A DNA stretch of 64,000 bases from Salinicola lusitanus (GCF_003206045.1 NZ_PZJM01000003.1:175836-239835); one strand, 5' to 3'. Positions 51,528 through 61,003 are shown, numbered from the stretch's first letter. Translations and numbers: made by a program. The notes: a model not told the origin generated them from the sequence alone.

Positions 51528-51675
51528 ACGTCACCGAAAGTCTCTCCCGCTGCCTGCGGCTACGTAAGCGGCCGTGGCAACCGATGATTCCGGGGCAATG
51601 TGGCCCGTGCTGACGAAATCATCGACCGGCGGCGCCTGACGCGCCGGCGGCGGAATACTCCCCTTCCGTGCTGAG
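51528..51675 (-). promoter_or_regulatory. Probable yybP-ykoY (Mn2+) riboswitch leader of the TerC gene
   Basis: Read on the minus strand, the leader has GGGGAGTA (51656-51663) near its start, GTCAGCACGGG in the middle, and GGCAGCGGGAGAGAC (51540-51554) near its end, about 27 nt before the TerC ribosome binding site. These match in order and spacing the conserved parts of the yybP-ykoY class as I recall them (GGGGAGUAGC at the 5' side, GCAAG-GGAGAC at the 3' side), and several short helices are possible between. The gene behind it is a standard target. No covariance search could be run. Confidence 0.6.
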
Positions 51676-51746
51676 CGCATTGTGTCTGCAAGCAGCGGAC
51701 GACACAAGCCCGTCGACGTCGATTCCTGTCGAAAATCGCGTCAAGC

Positions 51747-52064
51747 TCAGGGGGTAGACGAAGTACTGTCGGACGAGCGTTCGTACTGAAGCGTTCCCTT
51801 CATCAGCTCCGCCCGTGATGACGCTTTTCCGGGATCGCCGTCGTCCACGTCGTCACCGGATCGCGTCTCTTCGCCACTCATCTCGTACTGCGCGGAGGCG
51901 CCCTGGTTCTGCCCCTCCCGGGTGTCGGCTTGCATCTCCGGGTTTCGATGGGCGTCATCGGATGGCGGTGAATCATCAGATTGCGCCATGGCGACGCCGC
52001 TAGAACCGACGCCACCAAGGACACAGAGGATGGCGAGACGACCCGCCAATGAAGATAGCCGCAT
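51747..52064 (-). CDS. Small secreted acidic protein, unknown function
   Basis: A 105-residue protein with a signal peptide (residues 1-27: basic RLSSLAGRLA, hydrophobic LCVLGGVGSSGVA, cleavage after MAQ or MA) and a mature part rich in Ser, Asp, Glu and Gln (QSDDSPPSDDAHRNPEMQAD, then TRSGDDVDDGDPGK), no Cys and no recognisable domain; it is probably disordered in the periplasm. AAGGAG stands 7 nt before the ATG at 52064. High acidity is common in halophile exported proteins. It precedes the riboswitch-TerC unit on the same strand. Confidence 0.6.
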   Translation of the reverse strand: MRLSSLAGRLAILCVLGGVGSSGVAMAQSDDSPPSDDAHRNPEMQADTREGQNQGASAQYEMSGEETRSGDDVDDGDPGKASSRAELMKGTLQYERSSDSTSSTP

Positions 52065-52179
52065 GACTGACTCCTTGCGTCGAATGAAGACGTTCCCTGG
52101 TGGGAGCGGGGAAGCTTCCCGCTTCCTCGCGCCTATCGGTATAGGAGGTATCGCGCCACACGGCAAACGGGCGGACGGA

Positions 52180-53046
52180 TCATCCCGCCAATACCACGGT
52201 TCTCCCGGCGTGCAGGAAGACGCGCTTCTGCAGGTGATAGCGCACCGCCCGCGCCAGGGTCAGACACTCGATGTCGCGTCCGCGCGCCACCAGATCCTCG
52301 GGGTAGTGAGCGTGGTCGACCGCCTCGACGCCCTGGGCGATGATCGGGCCCTCGTCGAGATCGTCGTTGATGTAGTGGGCGGTGGCGCCGACCAGCTTCA
52401 CGCCCTTCTCGTAGGCCTGGTGGTAGGGTTTGGCACCCTTGAAGCCGGGCAGCAGCGAGTGGTGGATATTGATCGCGCGGCCGGCGAAGTGGTGGCACAG
52501 CTCGGGGGACAGCACCTGCATGTAGCGCGCCAGGATCACCAGCTCCGCCCCGCTCTCCTCGACCACCCGGCGCACCTCGGCCTCCTGCTCCGCCTTGGTC
52601 TCCGGGGTGATCGGCAGATGGTGATAGGGCAGCCCGTGCCACGCCGCCAACGGCTCCAGATCCGGATGGTTGGAGACGATGGCACGCACGTCGATCGCCA
52701 ACTGCCCGGTGCGATAGCGATAGAGCAGATCGTTGAGGCAGTGGTCGGTCTTGGAGACCATGATCACCACCGGCAGGCGATAGTCCGGCGGAGTCAGCTC
52801 GAACTGCATGTCGAACGCCGATGCCCGCGCGGTGAACAGCTCGCGGAAGTCGTCGCCATGGAAGTCGGCCTGCTCCGGCAGAAAAGCCGCGCGGATAAAG
52901 AACTGCCCGCCACGGTAGTCGTCGAAGGAGTGCAGCTCGGTGATATAGCAGCCCTGCTCCTTGAGGAAGCGGGTCACCACGTCCACCGTGCCCAGCCGAC
53001 TGGGGCACTGGGCGGACAGAATCCAGCTATTGTTTTCAGAGTGCAT
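52180..53046 (-). CDS. purU: Formyltetrahydrofolate deformylase
   Basis: Hydrolyses 10-formyl-THF to formate and THF, recycling folate loaded by sarcosine oxidation. The 288-residue protein has an N-terminal ACT domain (about residues 5-85, GTVDVVTRFLKEQGCYITEL) and the formyltransferase-like catalytic domain with INIHHSLLPGFKGAKPYHQAYEKG and GATAHYINDDLDEGPII, holding the His and Asp of the active site. Length is normal. It is the last gene of the sox operon, a placement typical for betaine and choline catabolic clusters. Confidence 0.94.
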   Translation of the reverse strand: MHSENNSWILSAQCPSRLGTVDVVTRFLKEQGCYITELHSFDDYRGGQFFIRAAFLPEQADFHGDDFRELFTARASAFDMQFELTPPDYRLPVVIMVSKTDHCLNDLLYRYRTGQLAIDVRAIVSNHPDLEPLAAWHGLPYHHLPITPETKAEQEAEVRRVVEESGAELVILARYMQVLSPELCHHFAGRAINIHHSLLPGFKGAKPYHQAYEKGVKLVGATAHYINDDLDEGPIIAQGVEAVDHAHYPEDLVARGRDIECLTLARAVRYHLQKRVFLHAGRTVVLAG

Positions 53047-53066
53047 GTTGGCTCCCGCCAGGCCTG

Positions 53067-53086
53067 GCCCCCGCCATGGCGGGGGC
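53067..53086 (-). promoter_or_regulatory. Intercistronic hairpin between soxG and purU
   Basis: A perfect 20-bp palindrome (GCCCCCGCC, AT, GGCGGGGGC) in the 49-bp gap. No U run follows on the minus strand, so partial attenuation or mRNA stabilisation is more likely than a full stop before purU. Confidence 0.5.
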
Positions 53087-53095
53087 TATCGATGG

Positions 53096-53776
53096 TCAGG
53101 GCGACGCGGATGCCACGCGCAGCCCGTACTCGCGTCCGGCATCCCGCAGCCAGCGCACGCAGTAGTCGGCGAAGCTGCGCCGTATCACCAGCTCGAAGCG
53201 TTCTTCGCTGGGACGCCGCAGCACCACGCTGGTCTTGGCGAAGACGGTGCCTACCGCCTTGCCCACCGGCAGCCCATGCTCGTGGACATCGTAGGTGACC
53301 GACTTCATCAGCAGCTCACGCGCCTTCTCGCCGGAGAGCTCCAGCAGGGTCTGGCCGCCGCCGACGTTGACGATGGCGAAGTGGGCATCCCCCAGCCGCG
53401 CACGCAGCCGATTCTCCAGCTCGAACTCCTCGCCGGCGGGCACGATCACCAGCCACTCGTCCGGCGAGACCCACTGCACCGAACGGCTACCCTCGGCGTC
53501 GAGCACCAGCCCCAGCGGCTTGCCCGGCAGGCTCACGCCGAGTTCGGCGCGCACCGCCTCGTCGAGAGTGATGGCCCCACCGCGCAGTACCAGATGACCG
53601 AGGAATGGCCGTTCGACCACCCGGATCTGCTCGGCGGCGCCCCCCTCCTCGGTGACGTGCCCCTGCACTCGGCTCCACTGCAGCGGCGATTCGGGGGTGA
53701 CGCCGGCGTCGGCACCCGGATGCGTATCGAAAGTGGCAGCGTTGCCGACACTGGCTTCGGAATGGGCTTCAGACAT
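53096..53776 (-). CDS. soxG: Sarcosine oxidase gamma subunit
   Basis: A 226-residue subunit of heterotetrameric sarcosine oxidase. It has the GcvT-like fold blocks seen in SoxG: SVQWVSPDEWLVIVPAGEE, AIVNVGGGQTLLELSG and RRSFADYCVRWLRDAG near the C-terminus, and no flavin motif, as expected. A 35-residue low-conservation N-terminal lead precedes. Its start overlaps soxA by 8 bp, so the two are coupled. With SoxB, D and A it oxidatively demethylates sarcosine to glycine. Confidence 0.93.
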   Translation of the reverse strand: MSEAHSEASVGNAATFDTHPGADAGVTPESPLQWSRVQGHVTEEGGAAEQIRVVERPFLGHLVLRGGAITLDEAVRAELGVSLPGKPLGLVLDAEGSRSVQWVSPDEWLVIVPAGEEFELENRLRARLGDAHFAIVNVGGGQTLLELSGEKARELLMKSVTYDVHEHGLPVGKAVGTVFAKTSVVLRRPSEERFELVIRRSFADYCVRWLRDAGREYGLRVASASP

Positions 53777-56700
53777 TCTGGCGCTCTCCCTTGGGATCGA
53801 TGAAGACGGTACTCACGACTTCGGCCTGGTGGACAGTGCCGTCGGACATCGGCAGATAGACGGTCTCGCCCATCCGGTTGCGTCCGCCCTTGAGCACCGC
53901 CAGCGCGAAGCCGCTCTCCAGTACCGGGCTGTAGTAGCTCGAGGTGACGTGACCCATCATGGTCATGGGGATCTTCTGCTCGGGGTCGAGCACGATCTGC
54001 GCCCCCTCCTCGAGGACCACCTTGGGGTCCTTGGGCTTGAGCCCCACCAGCTGCTTGCGATCCTCGCGGGCGGTGTCCGGACGCGTCAGCGCGCGCTGGC
54101 CGATCCACGAGAACGGTTTGTCGTAACCCACCGCCCAGTGCATGCCCAGATCCTCCGGGGTCACCGAGCCGTCGGTGTCCTGACCGACGATGATCAGCCC
54201 CTTCTCGGCACGCAGCACGTGCATGGTCTCGGTGCCGTAGGGCGTGAGGTCGTACTTCTCGCCATGGGCGAAGAGCGCCTTCCACACGTGCATGGCGTAG
54301 TTGGCCTGGACGTTGATCTCGAACGCCAGCTCGCCGGTGAAGGAGATGCGGAACACCCGCGCGGGGACGCCGGCGACCTTGCCCTCCTTCCAGTCCATGA
54401 ACTTGAACTGCTCACGGTCGAGGTCGATATCGGTCACTTCCGACATCAGCTTGCGCGCGTCCGGACCGGTCACGGTCATGGTCGCCCAGTGGTCGGTGAC
54501 CGAATTGAAGTAGACCTGCAGTTCCGGCCACTCGGTCTGATGCCACAGCTCCAGCCACTCCAGCACGCCGGCGGCGCCGCCGGTGGTGGTGGTCATCAGG
54601 AAGTGGTTTTCAGCCAGGCAACTGGTGGTACCGTCGTCCATCAGCATGCCGTCGTCTTTGCACATCAGCCCGTAGCGCACGCGCCCCGGTGCCAGCTTGG
54701 CCCACTTGTTGGTGTAGACCCGGCCCAGGAACTCACGCGCATCCGGCCCCTGGATGTCGATCTTGCCCAGGGTCGAGGCGTCGAGGATACCCACGCCGCG
54801 GCGCACCGCGAGGCACTCGCGCGCCACTGCCTCGTGCATCGTCTCCCGCTTGCCGTTGACCCGGCGCGGGAAGTACCAGGGGCGCTTCCACTGGCCGACA
54901 TCCTCGAACTCGGCGCCGTGCTCCACGTGCCACTGGTGCAGCGCGGTATAGCGCTCGGGATCGAACAGATCGCGGCAGTGGCGGCCGACGATGGCACCGA
55001 AGCTGACCGGGGTGTAGTTGGGACGGAAGACCGTGGTCCCCACCTCGGGAATCGAGCGATTGAGGCAGCGCGCGGCGATCGCCATCCCGTTGATGTTACC
55101 CAGCTTGCCCTGGTCGGTGCCGAAGCCCAGCGCGGTGTAGCGTTTGACGTGCTCGATCGACTCGAAGCCCTCGCGGGTCGCCAACTCCACGGCGGCTGCG
55201 GTGACATCGTTCTGCAGATCGACGAACTGCTTGGGCGCGCGCAGCGGCGGCTTCTCGTGGGGGATCTGATAGAGCGCGCTGGTCGGCGACTCGTGGCGCA
55301 CCTCGACCTCGGGGACGGCCATCGCCGCGGCCTCCTCGAAGCCCGCCGCACGCGCTGCTTCAGCACCGACATCGGCGCCGTCGGTGAGCGTCTCGCCAAG
55401 GGCATAGACGCCATGAACGCCGCCGGCAAAATGCATGCCCTTGACCTCGCCGGGTACGAAGCCGAGCAGGTCGTCGCGCCACTGCGGGCGCTTGCCGGTG
55501 TGCGAGGCCAGGTGGACCACCGGGCTGTAGCCGCCGGAGCTGGCGATGGTATCGCACTCGAGTGTCTCGACCTTGCCGGTCACCACGAAGCGCTCGGTGT
55601 CGATCGCCACCACCTTGGCCCCGCTGACGCGCTGGCTGCCGGTGGCTTCCATCACGGCGCTGCCGGTGATGACGCGGATACCGGCATCGCGGGCCTGCTC
55701 GACCAGATCGCCGTCCGGCTTGGCGCGCGAGTCGACCACCGCGACCACCTCACGGCCAGCCTCCTGCCAGTCCAGCGCCGCGCGGTAGGCGTGATCGTTG
55801 TTGGTGGAGATCACCAGGCGCTGCCCCGGCACCACCCCATAGCGGCGGATATAGACAGAGATCGCCCCCGCCACCAGGTTGCCGGGCACATCGTTGTTGG
55901 CGTAGACCAGCGGGCGCTCATGGCTGCCGCTGGCCAGTACCACGCGGCCGGCACGCACCCGGTGCAGCCGTGCACGCACTTCACCTTCGCGACCGGCGCC
56001 CGCGGCGGTATCGGCGAGGTGCTCGGTCCGCCGCTCGTGCAGGGTGACGAAGTTGTGGTCGTGATAGCCGTTGGCGGTGGTCCGCGGCAGCAGCGTGACG
56101 TTAGCCAGACCGGCGAGTTCGGCGACAACCTGTTCGGCCCAGGCGCTGGCCGGGGCGCCGTCGATCGATTCACGGCTGTCGAGCAGCGAACCGCCCATCT
56201 CCTCCTGCTCGTCGCACAGGATCACCCGCGCGCCGGCACGCGCGGCGGAGAGCGCGGCGGCAAGCCCGGCCGGGCCGGCGCCGATCACCAGCACGTCGCA
56301 GTGCTGATTGAGATGATCGTAGATGTCCGGATCGGCTTCGGTGGGCGCGCGGCCGAGACCGGCGCCCTTGCGGATGAACTTCTCGTAGGTCATCCACATC
56401 GAGGCCGGGGCCATGAACGTCTTGTAGTAGAACCCCGGCGGCATGAAGCTGCCACCCAGCTTACCGACCCAGCTCATCACGTCGCGCTGCACGCTGGGCC
56501 AGCCGTTGGTGCCCCGCGCCACCAGACCGTCATACAGCGCCTGTTGGGTAGCGCGAACGTTGGGCACCTGGGCGGCCTCGCTGGCGCCGAGCTGAACGAT
56601 GGCGTTGGGCTCTTCCGGCCCGGCGGCGGCGATTCCGCGCGGCCGCGAATACTTGAAGCTGCGGTTGACGACATCCACCCCGTTGGCCAGCAGCGCGGAA

Positions 56701-56810
56701 GCCAGGGTGTCCCCGGCAAAGCCCACGTATTGCTGACCGTTGAAGGTGAACGACAGCCGCCGCGAGCGGTCGATGCGCCCGCCCTGATTGAGACGGTTGG
56801 ACTGGGTCAT
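53769..56810 (-). CDS. soxA: Sarcosine oxidase alpha subunit
   Basis: The large 1013-residue subunit, close to the usual 965-1005. In order: an N-terminal 2Fe-2S-ferredoxin-like fold without cluster cysteines (SFTFNGQQYVGFAGDTLASA, about residues 20-105), a NAD-binding region with VIGAGPAGLAAALSAARAGA near 178, a middle flavoprotein part, and a C-terminal GcvT-like THF domain (about 600-1000) with TSCLAENHFLMTTTTGGAAG. The THF domain captures the methyl group as 5,10-methylene-THF. It overlaps soxD and soxG by 4 and 8 bp. Confidence 0.95.
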   Translation of the reverse strand: MTQSNRLNQGGRIDRSRRLSFTFNGQQYVGFAGDTLASALLANGVDVVNRSFKYSRPRGIAAAGPEEPNAIVQLGASEAAQVPNVRATQQALYDGLVARGTNGWPSVQRDVMSWVGKLGGSFMPPGFYYKTFMAPASMWMTYEKFIRKGAGLGRAPTEADPDIYDHLNQHCDVLVIGAGPAGLAAALSAARAGARVILCDEQEEMGGSLLDSRESIDGAPASAWAEQVVAELAGLANVTLLPRTTANGYHDHNFVTLHERRTEHLADTAAGAGREGEVRARLHRVRAGRVVLASGSHERPLVYANNDVPGNLVAGAISVYIRRYGVVPGQRLVISTNNDHAYRAALDWQEAGREVVAVVDSRAKPDGDLVEQARDAGIRVITGSAVMEATGSQRVSGAKVVAIDTERFVVTGKVETLECDTIASSGGYSPVVHLASHTGKRPQWRDDLLGFVPGEVKGMHFAGGVHGVYALGETLTDGADVGAEAARAAGFEEAAAMAVPEVEVRHESPTSALYQIPHEKPPLRAPKQFVDLQNDVTAAAVELATREGFESIEHVKRYTALGFGTDQGKLGNINGMAIAARCLNRSIPEVGTTVFRPNYTPVSFGAIVGRHCRDLFDPERYTALHQWHVEHGAEFEDVGQWKRPWYFPRRVNGKRETMHEAVARECLAVRRGVGILDASTLGKIDIQGPDAREFLGRVYTNKWAKLAPGRVRYGLMCKDDGMLMDDGTTSCLAENHFLMTTTTGGAAGVLEWLELWHQTEWPELQVYFNSVTDHWATMTVTGPDARKLMSEVTDIDLDREQFKFMDWKEGKVAGVPARVFRISFTGELAFEINVQANYAMHVWKALFAHGEKYDLTPYGTETMHVLRAEKGLIIVGQDTDGSVTPEDLGMHWAVGYDKPFSWIGQRALTRPDTAREDRKQLVGLKPKDPKVVLEEGAQIVLDPEQKIPMTMMGHVTSSYYSPVLESGFALAVLKGGRNRMGETVYLPMSDGTVHQAEVVSTVFIDPKGERQNV

Positions 56811-57196
56811 GACGGCGTCTCCTCGTTGAGCCGGCTGTTCTCGGGCTGTGCACCCACGGTCTGCCAGCCGCCGTCGGCGGTCTGCACGCCCTGCTCGCGG
56901 CGCACCTCGGCGTTGGCGGCGGTGATGCTCGGCTGCTCGCCCATGCGGTAGGTCTCAAGAATCTCGTAGGTCGCGGTGTCGCGAGTGATATTGAAGAACT
57001 TGCGACAGCCCAGCCGGTGCACCCACATCTCGTGGTGGATACCGCGCGGATTGTCACGGAAGAACAGGTAGTCCCCCCACTCCTCGTCGCTCACGCTGGC
57101 GGGATCGGCCGGACGAACGAGGTGTGCCTGACCGCTGGGATGGAACTCCTCTTCCTCGCGATACTCCTGGCAGTAGGGACAGAAGATATGAAACAT
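56807..57196 (-). CDS. soxD: Sarcosine oxidase delta subunit
   Basis: A 129-residue zinc-binding subunit, somewhat longer than the usual 90-100 residues. The zinc ligands are seen as Cys6 and Cys9 in FCPYCQ, His60 in WVHRLGC and Cys64. DYLFFRDNPRGIHHEMWVHR is the family block. The extra C-terminal 30 residues (after TYRMGEQP) are polar. GGAG precedes the ATG. ATGA overlap with soxA. Confidence 0.94.
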   Translation of the reverse strand: MFHIFCPYCQEYREEEEFHPSGQAHLVRPADPASVSDEEWGDYLFFRDNPRGIHHEMWVHRLGCRKFFNITRDTATYEILETYRMGEQPSITAANAEVRREQGVQTADGGWQTVGAQPENSRLNEETPS

Positions 57197-57362
57197 GTTG
57201 TTTACTCCGATTTGGACTTGTTACGAGCAGTCCCTGTACAAATTGCCGAGCGAGATGAAGCGCAAGGCACACGGCACGCAGGACAAGAGACATAACGCGG
57301 GATTAGGCGAATGTCCGAGTACCGCGTAACGCAGCGATTCGCTCGCGCAGGCATTTGTACCC

Positions 57363-58613
57363 TCAGTGCGCCACGCCGGCGGCGCCATGCTCATCGATCA
57401 AGGCGCCGGTATGGAACCGGTCGATGGAGAACGGCGCCGCGATGGGGTGCATTTCCCCTTTAGCCAGACTGGCTGCGAAAACGTGTCCAGAGCCGGGGGT
57501 GGCCTTGAAGCCGCCGGTGCCCCAGCCGCAGTTGAAATAGAGTCCCTTGACCTGGGTCTTGGACAGGATCGGGCAGGCGTCGGGGCAGGTATCGACGATG
57601 CCCCCCCACTGCCGGTTCATGCGTACCCGCGAGAACATTGGGAACATCTCGACGATCGCCTGCAGGGTGTGCTCGATGGTGGGGAAGCTGCCGCGCTGCC
57701 CGTAACCGAGATAGCCGTCGATCCCCGCGCCGATCACCAGATCGCCCTTGTCGGACTGGCTGACGTAGCCGTGCACGTGGTTGGACATGGTGACGGTGTT
57801 GAGAATCGGCTTGAGCGGTTCGGAGACCAGCGCCTGCAGCGGATGCGACTCCAGCGGCAGCTTGAATCCGGCCATCTTGGCCAACACGCCGGAGTTGCCC
57901 GCGGCCACGCAGCCGACCGTGTGCGCTTCGATATCGCCGCGGTTGGTGTGGACGCCGTAGACCTGACCATCGCGGATCTTGAAGCCGGTCACCTCGGTGT
58001 TCTGCAGCAGATCGACACCCAGGGCATCGGCGCCGCGGGCAAAGCCCCAGGCCACGGCGTCATGACGCGCGACCCCGGCACTCTTCTGCCACGAGGCGCC
58101 CATGATCGGGTAACGCGCGCTCTTGGAGATGTCCAGCGCCGGCTCGATCTCCTTGATCTGCTCGGGCGTCACCACCTCGCTGTCGATGCCGTTGAGGCGG
58201 TTGGCATTGACCCGGCGCTGCACGTCACGCATGTCCTGCAGGGTGTGCGCCAGGTTGAGCACGCCACGCTGCGAGAACATCACGTTGTAGTTGAGATCCT
58301 GGGACAGCCCCTTCCACAGATCGAGGGAGTGGTTGTAGAGCTGTGCCGCCTCGTCCCACAGATAGTTGGAGCGCACGATGGTGGTGTTGCGCGCGGTATT
58401 GCCGCCGCCCAGCCAGCCCTTCTCGATCACCGCCACATTGGTGACGCCGAACTCCTTGGCGAGGTAGTAGGCCGTCGCCAGACCGTGGCCGCCACCGCCG
58501 ACGATGATCACGTCGTAGCGCTTCTTGGGGGTGGGGTTACGCCAGTGGCGCTGCCAGTTCTCGTGATGACTGAGCGCGTGCTTGACCAGGCTGAAACCGG
58601 AATAACGTTGCAT
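57363..58613 (-). CDS. soxB: Sarcosine oxidase beta subunit
   Basis: The 416-residue catalytic flavoprotein where sarcosine is oxidised. FAD-binding [18 protein letters not shown] lies at about residues 39-56, and the probable covalent-FMN His is His184 in [34 protein letters not shown] and [16 protein letters not shown] are C-terminal flavin contacts. First gene of the operon; soxD follows after 166 bp, a wider gap than usual with nothing recognisable in it. Serine hydroxymethyltransferase, often placed in front, is absent here. Confidence 0.95.
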   Translation of the reverse strand: MQRYSGFSLVKHALSHHENWQRHWRNPTPKKRYDVIIVGGGGHGLATAYYLAKEFGVTNVAVIEKGWLGGGNTARNTTIVRSNYLWDEAAQLYNHSLDLWKGLSQDLNYNVMFSQRGVLNLAHTLQDMRDVQRRVNANRLNGIDSEVVTPEQIKEIEPALDISKSARYPIMGASWQKSAGVARHDAVAWGFARGADALGVDLLQNTEVTGFKIRDGQVYGVHTNRGDIEAHTVGCVAAGNSGVLAKMAGFKLPLESHPLQALVSEPLKPILNTVTMSNHVHGYVSQSDKGDLVIGAGIDGYLGYGQRGSFPTIEHTLQAIVEMFPMFSRVRMNRQWGGIVDTCPDACPILSKTQVKGLYFNCGWGTGGFKATPGSGHVFAASLAKGEMHPIAAPFSIDRFHTGALIDEHGAAGVAH

Positions 58614-58825
58614 GGGGACCCTCTCTACGTCGCTCGTCGCCGTGGCGACACGCGGTCGGCGTGCGGTGATTTTCCGCGATGTTATCGTCCACCTAGGGGG
58701 GCATGATGCGCTGCGACGTCACGATTGGGCGTGTTTGCGACATGACATTGCGATTCACGACAGAGCTCACCCCTCTCGCTCGAGAGGACGACCGACCGAC
58801 GTGACGTAGAGAGAAGAGATAGCGG

Positions 58826-59863
58826 CTATCCGGCGACCCGGACTTGCGCCGGGTCGCCGACGATCTCCGGCATGACCTCCAGGCGGCTCGCCGGATCCTC
58901 GGGCGGGACGTCGATCCAGTCGAAGAGACGCGCGATCATCGTGGGAACGTCCTGGCGCATCATGATCAGGCGCGGATGGAAGGCAGCCGCCAGCGGGTCC
59001 CAGTCGAAGCAGCCCATGATGATGTCGTTCACGTCATGCCCCCCCAGGCGCAGCCAGCGGACGATACCTTCCAGCGAGATCGTGGAATTGACGAACATCG
59101 CGGCGGGCAACCGGCCCTCACGACCGACGTAAGCCTCGAGCGCTGCCTGGGCCTTCTCGGCGGCATAATCACAGGTGACGATATCCGTGGGCGCCGTGGC
59201 CAGACCGCGCCTCTCACGGGCCTGGCGGAAGCCTTCGATACGTTCCCGGGTGTTGTGATCCTCGGCTCGCCCCCCGATGAACAGCACCCGCGCCGCGTCG
59301 GCTCGCCGCGCCTCGAGCCGGTCGAGCAGCGCATCCGTCAGCCGGCGCGCACCCTCGCGATTGGCGGAGATGACCGACGGCGCGGCCGTGCCGGGCAGGT
59401 CGAGGTTGAGGCTGGCGATCCCTGCAGCACCGCACATTTCGGCGATGGCGTCCGGGTCCGTTGCCCCGGTACAGATCAGATGTTCGACGCGGTAGGCCAG
59501 CATCATCCTGGCCGCCTCGCGCTCCTGCGCCGGATCGCGATTGGTGCAGGAGACGATGGTGAAAATACCCCGCCGGCGCGCCTCCGCCTCGAATACCTGG
59601 GCAATCGAACTGAAATAGCGGTTGTCATAGAGCGGCAGGATCATGCCGAGAATGCCGGAACGATCGCGGCGCAGCGCCCGCGCCTGCATGTTGGTCGAGT
59701 ATCCCTCGCGCTCGGCCAGCTCGAGGATTCGCTTGGCCAGCTTGCGGCTGATCCGACGCCGCTGCCACGTACCGTTCAAGACAGCGCTGACGGTACTCGG
59801 CGACGAGTTCGCCAGTTTGGCGAGATCATAGATCGTCAACTTTCTGGACTGCTCGCTCGACAC
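58826..59863 (-). CDS. LacI family regulator of the adjacent sugar ABC transporter
   Basis: A 345-residue repressor. The LacI HTH is at about residues 9-60 (LTIYDLAKLANSSPSTVSAVLNG, hinge helix SKLAKRILELAEREGYSTNM-like), and a periplasmic-binding-like effector domain from about 70 (ILGMILPLYDNRYFSSIAQVF). GTG start at 59863 with GGAGG at 6 nt, making the N-terminus MSSEQSRKL. It is divergent from the ABC genes, with a LacI-type operator between them. The effector sugar cannot be told; MNRL-type ligands of CUT2 systems are likely. Confidence 0.87.
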   Translation of the reverse strand: MSSEQSRKLTIYDLAKLANSSPSTVSAVLNGTWQRRRISRKLAKRILELAEREGYSTNMQARALRRDRSGILGMILPLYDNRYFSSIAQVFEAEARRRGIFTIVSCTNRDPAQEREAARMMLAYRVEHLICTGATDPDAIAEMCGAAGIASLNLDLPGTAAPSVISANREGARRLTDALLDRLEARRADAARVLFIGGRAEDHNTRERIEGFRQARERRGLATAPTDIVTCDYAAEKAQAALEAYVGREGRLPAAMFVNSTISLEGIVRWLRLGGHDVNDIIMGCFDWDPLAAAFHPRLIMMRQDVPTMIARLFDWIDVPPEDPASRLEVMPEIVGDPAQVRVAG

Positions 59864-59926
59864 TTGGGCCCTCCCCTTCGGTAGATCAAAAGTCGCATTG
59901 ACCCGGACGGTGCAGAAACGAATAGT

Positions 59927-59944
59927 TGCACAACCGATTGCGCA
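59927..59944. promoter_or_regulatory. Candidate LacI-family operator
   Basis: Half sites TGCACAACC and GATTGCGCA give an 18-bp palindrome with seven of nine matching pairs and a central CG, the hallmark of LacI-family operators. It lies 64 bp from the LacI start and 73 bp from the binding-protein start, in the only gap between them. Confidence 0.6.
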
Positions 59945-60016
59945 TTCATAACCGACTTTGGTCAAGACCCCTCGACCGGGCTGCGCTATCGGACCACCAA
60001 CGACGGGGAACCGATC

Positions 60017-61003
60017 ATGAAACGCAACTTCTATCTCGCCGCGACCGTCATCGCGGGCGTCATCGGCAGTGCCGGCGTGGCGCAGGCTCAAGACAAACCC
60101 ACCATTGCGGTCGTGGCCAAGGTCGGCGGGATTCCCTGGTTCAACGCCATGGAGCAAGGCATCGAGGAGATGGGCGACGAGCTCGGCGTCGAAGCCTACA
60201 TGATCGGCCCCACCAGCGCCGACCCCGCGCTGCAGGTGCGCGCGGTGGAGGATCTCATCGCTCGCGGCGTGGATGTCATCGGTGTGGTCCCCAATGATCG
60301 CGAAGTGCTGGAGCCGGTGCTCAAGAAGGCCCGCGACCAGGGCATCATCGTCCTCACGCATGAAAGTCCCGACTCCGAGAACATCGACTACGACTTCGAG
60401 ATGATCTCCGCCCAGCAGTTGGGTGAAGAGCACGCCAAGCTGCTGGCCGATACCACCGGCTGCGAAGGTTCCTATGCCGTCTATGTCGGCGGACTCAACG
60501 TGCCGGCCCACAACGCCTGGGCCGATGCCGCCATTCAATGGCTCGATCAGAACTGCCCGGACATGAAGCAGGCCGCCGATCGCTTCGGTGTCGCCGAGAG
60601 CGTCGACGACAGCCGCAATACCACCCTGGATCTGATCCGCGCCCACCCTGACCTGGCCGGCATCATGTCCTTCGGCAGCCAGGGCACCATCGGTGCGGCA
60701 CGAGCCGTCAAGGAGCGGGGTCTGGCCGGGGACATCAAGGTCATGGGCCTGTTCTCCCCCGGACAGGGGCGCCGCCTGGTCCACGAGGGCGTCATTACCG
60801 GCGGTTTCCAGTGGAGCCCGCTGGAGGCCGGCAAGGCCTTCGTCGCGCTGGGCGACAGACTCTACGAAGGTGGCGAGATCGCCGATGGCGACGACCTGCC
60901 GGTACTGGGCAAGGTGCGCCTCGACGGTCATACCCTGTTCGCCTCCAAGCCGCTGGAGCTGAACGAGGAGACGGTCGATCAACTGGCCGAACTCGGCCTT
61001 TGA
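60017..61003 (+). CDS. Sugar ABC transporter substrate-binding protein (CUT2 type)
   Basis: A 328-residue periplasmic protein with a signal peptide (residues 1-24, ending GVAQAQ) and the type-I periplasmic fold: IAVVAKVGGIPWFNAMEQGIEEMG, RAVEDLIARGVDVIGVVPNDREVLEPVL, and GIIVLTHESP. The KVGGIPWFN start and the AD-rich NVPAHNAWADAAI segment are like rhamnose- and autoinducer-2-binding proteins (RhaS, LsrB), but the identity is not certain. It leads a four-gene transporter operon controlled by the divergent LacI protein. Confidence 0.83.
   Translation: MKRNFYLAATVIAGVIGSAGVAQAQDKPTIAVVAKVGGIPWFNAMEQGIEEMGDELGVEAYMIGPTSADPALQVRAVEDLIARGVDVIGVVPNDREVLEPVLKKARDQGIIVLTHESPDSENIDYDFEMISAQQLGEEHAKLLADTTGCEGSYAVYVGGLNVPAHNAWADAAIQWLDQNCPDMKQAADRFGVAESVDDSRNTTLDLIRAHPDLAGIMSFGSQGTIGAARAVKERGLAGDIKVMGLFSPGQGRRLVHEGVITGGFQWSPLEAGKAFVALGDRLYEGGEIADGDDLPVLGKVRLDGHTLFASKPLELNEETVDQLAELGL

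Noticed and set aside
53652-56951. Long rightward open frame of about 1100 codons opposite soxA
   Set aside because: Antisense of a clearly real gene in high-GC DNA; composition is unlike a protein and there is no start signal.
57197-57362. Small gene between soxD and soxB
   Set aside because: Only short frames without ribosome binding sites or similarity to any sox accessory subunit.
59870-60982. N-terminal extension of the LacI protein across the ABC binding-protein gene
   Set aside because: The frame is open by chance; the LacI HTH begins just after the GTG at 59863, which has a good ribosome binding site.
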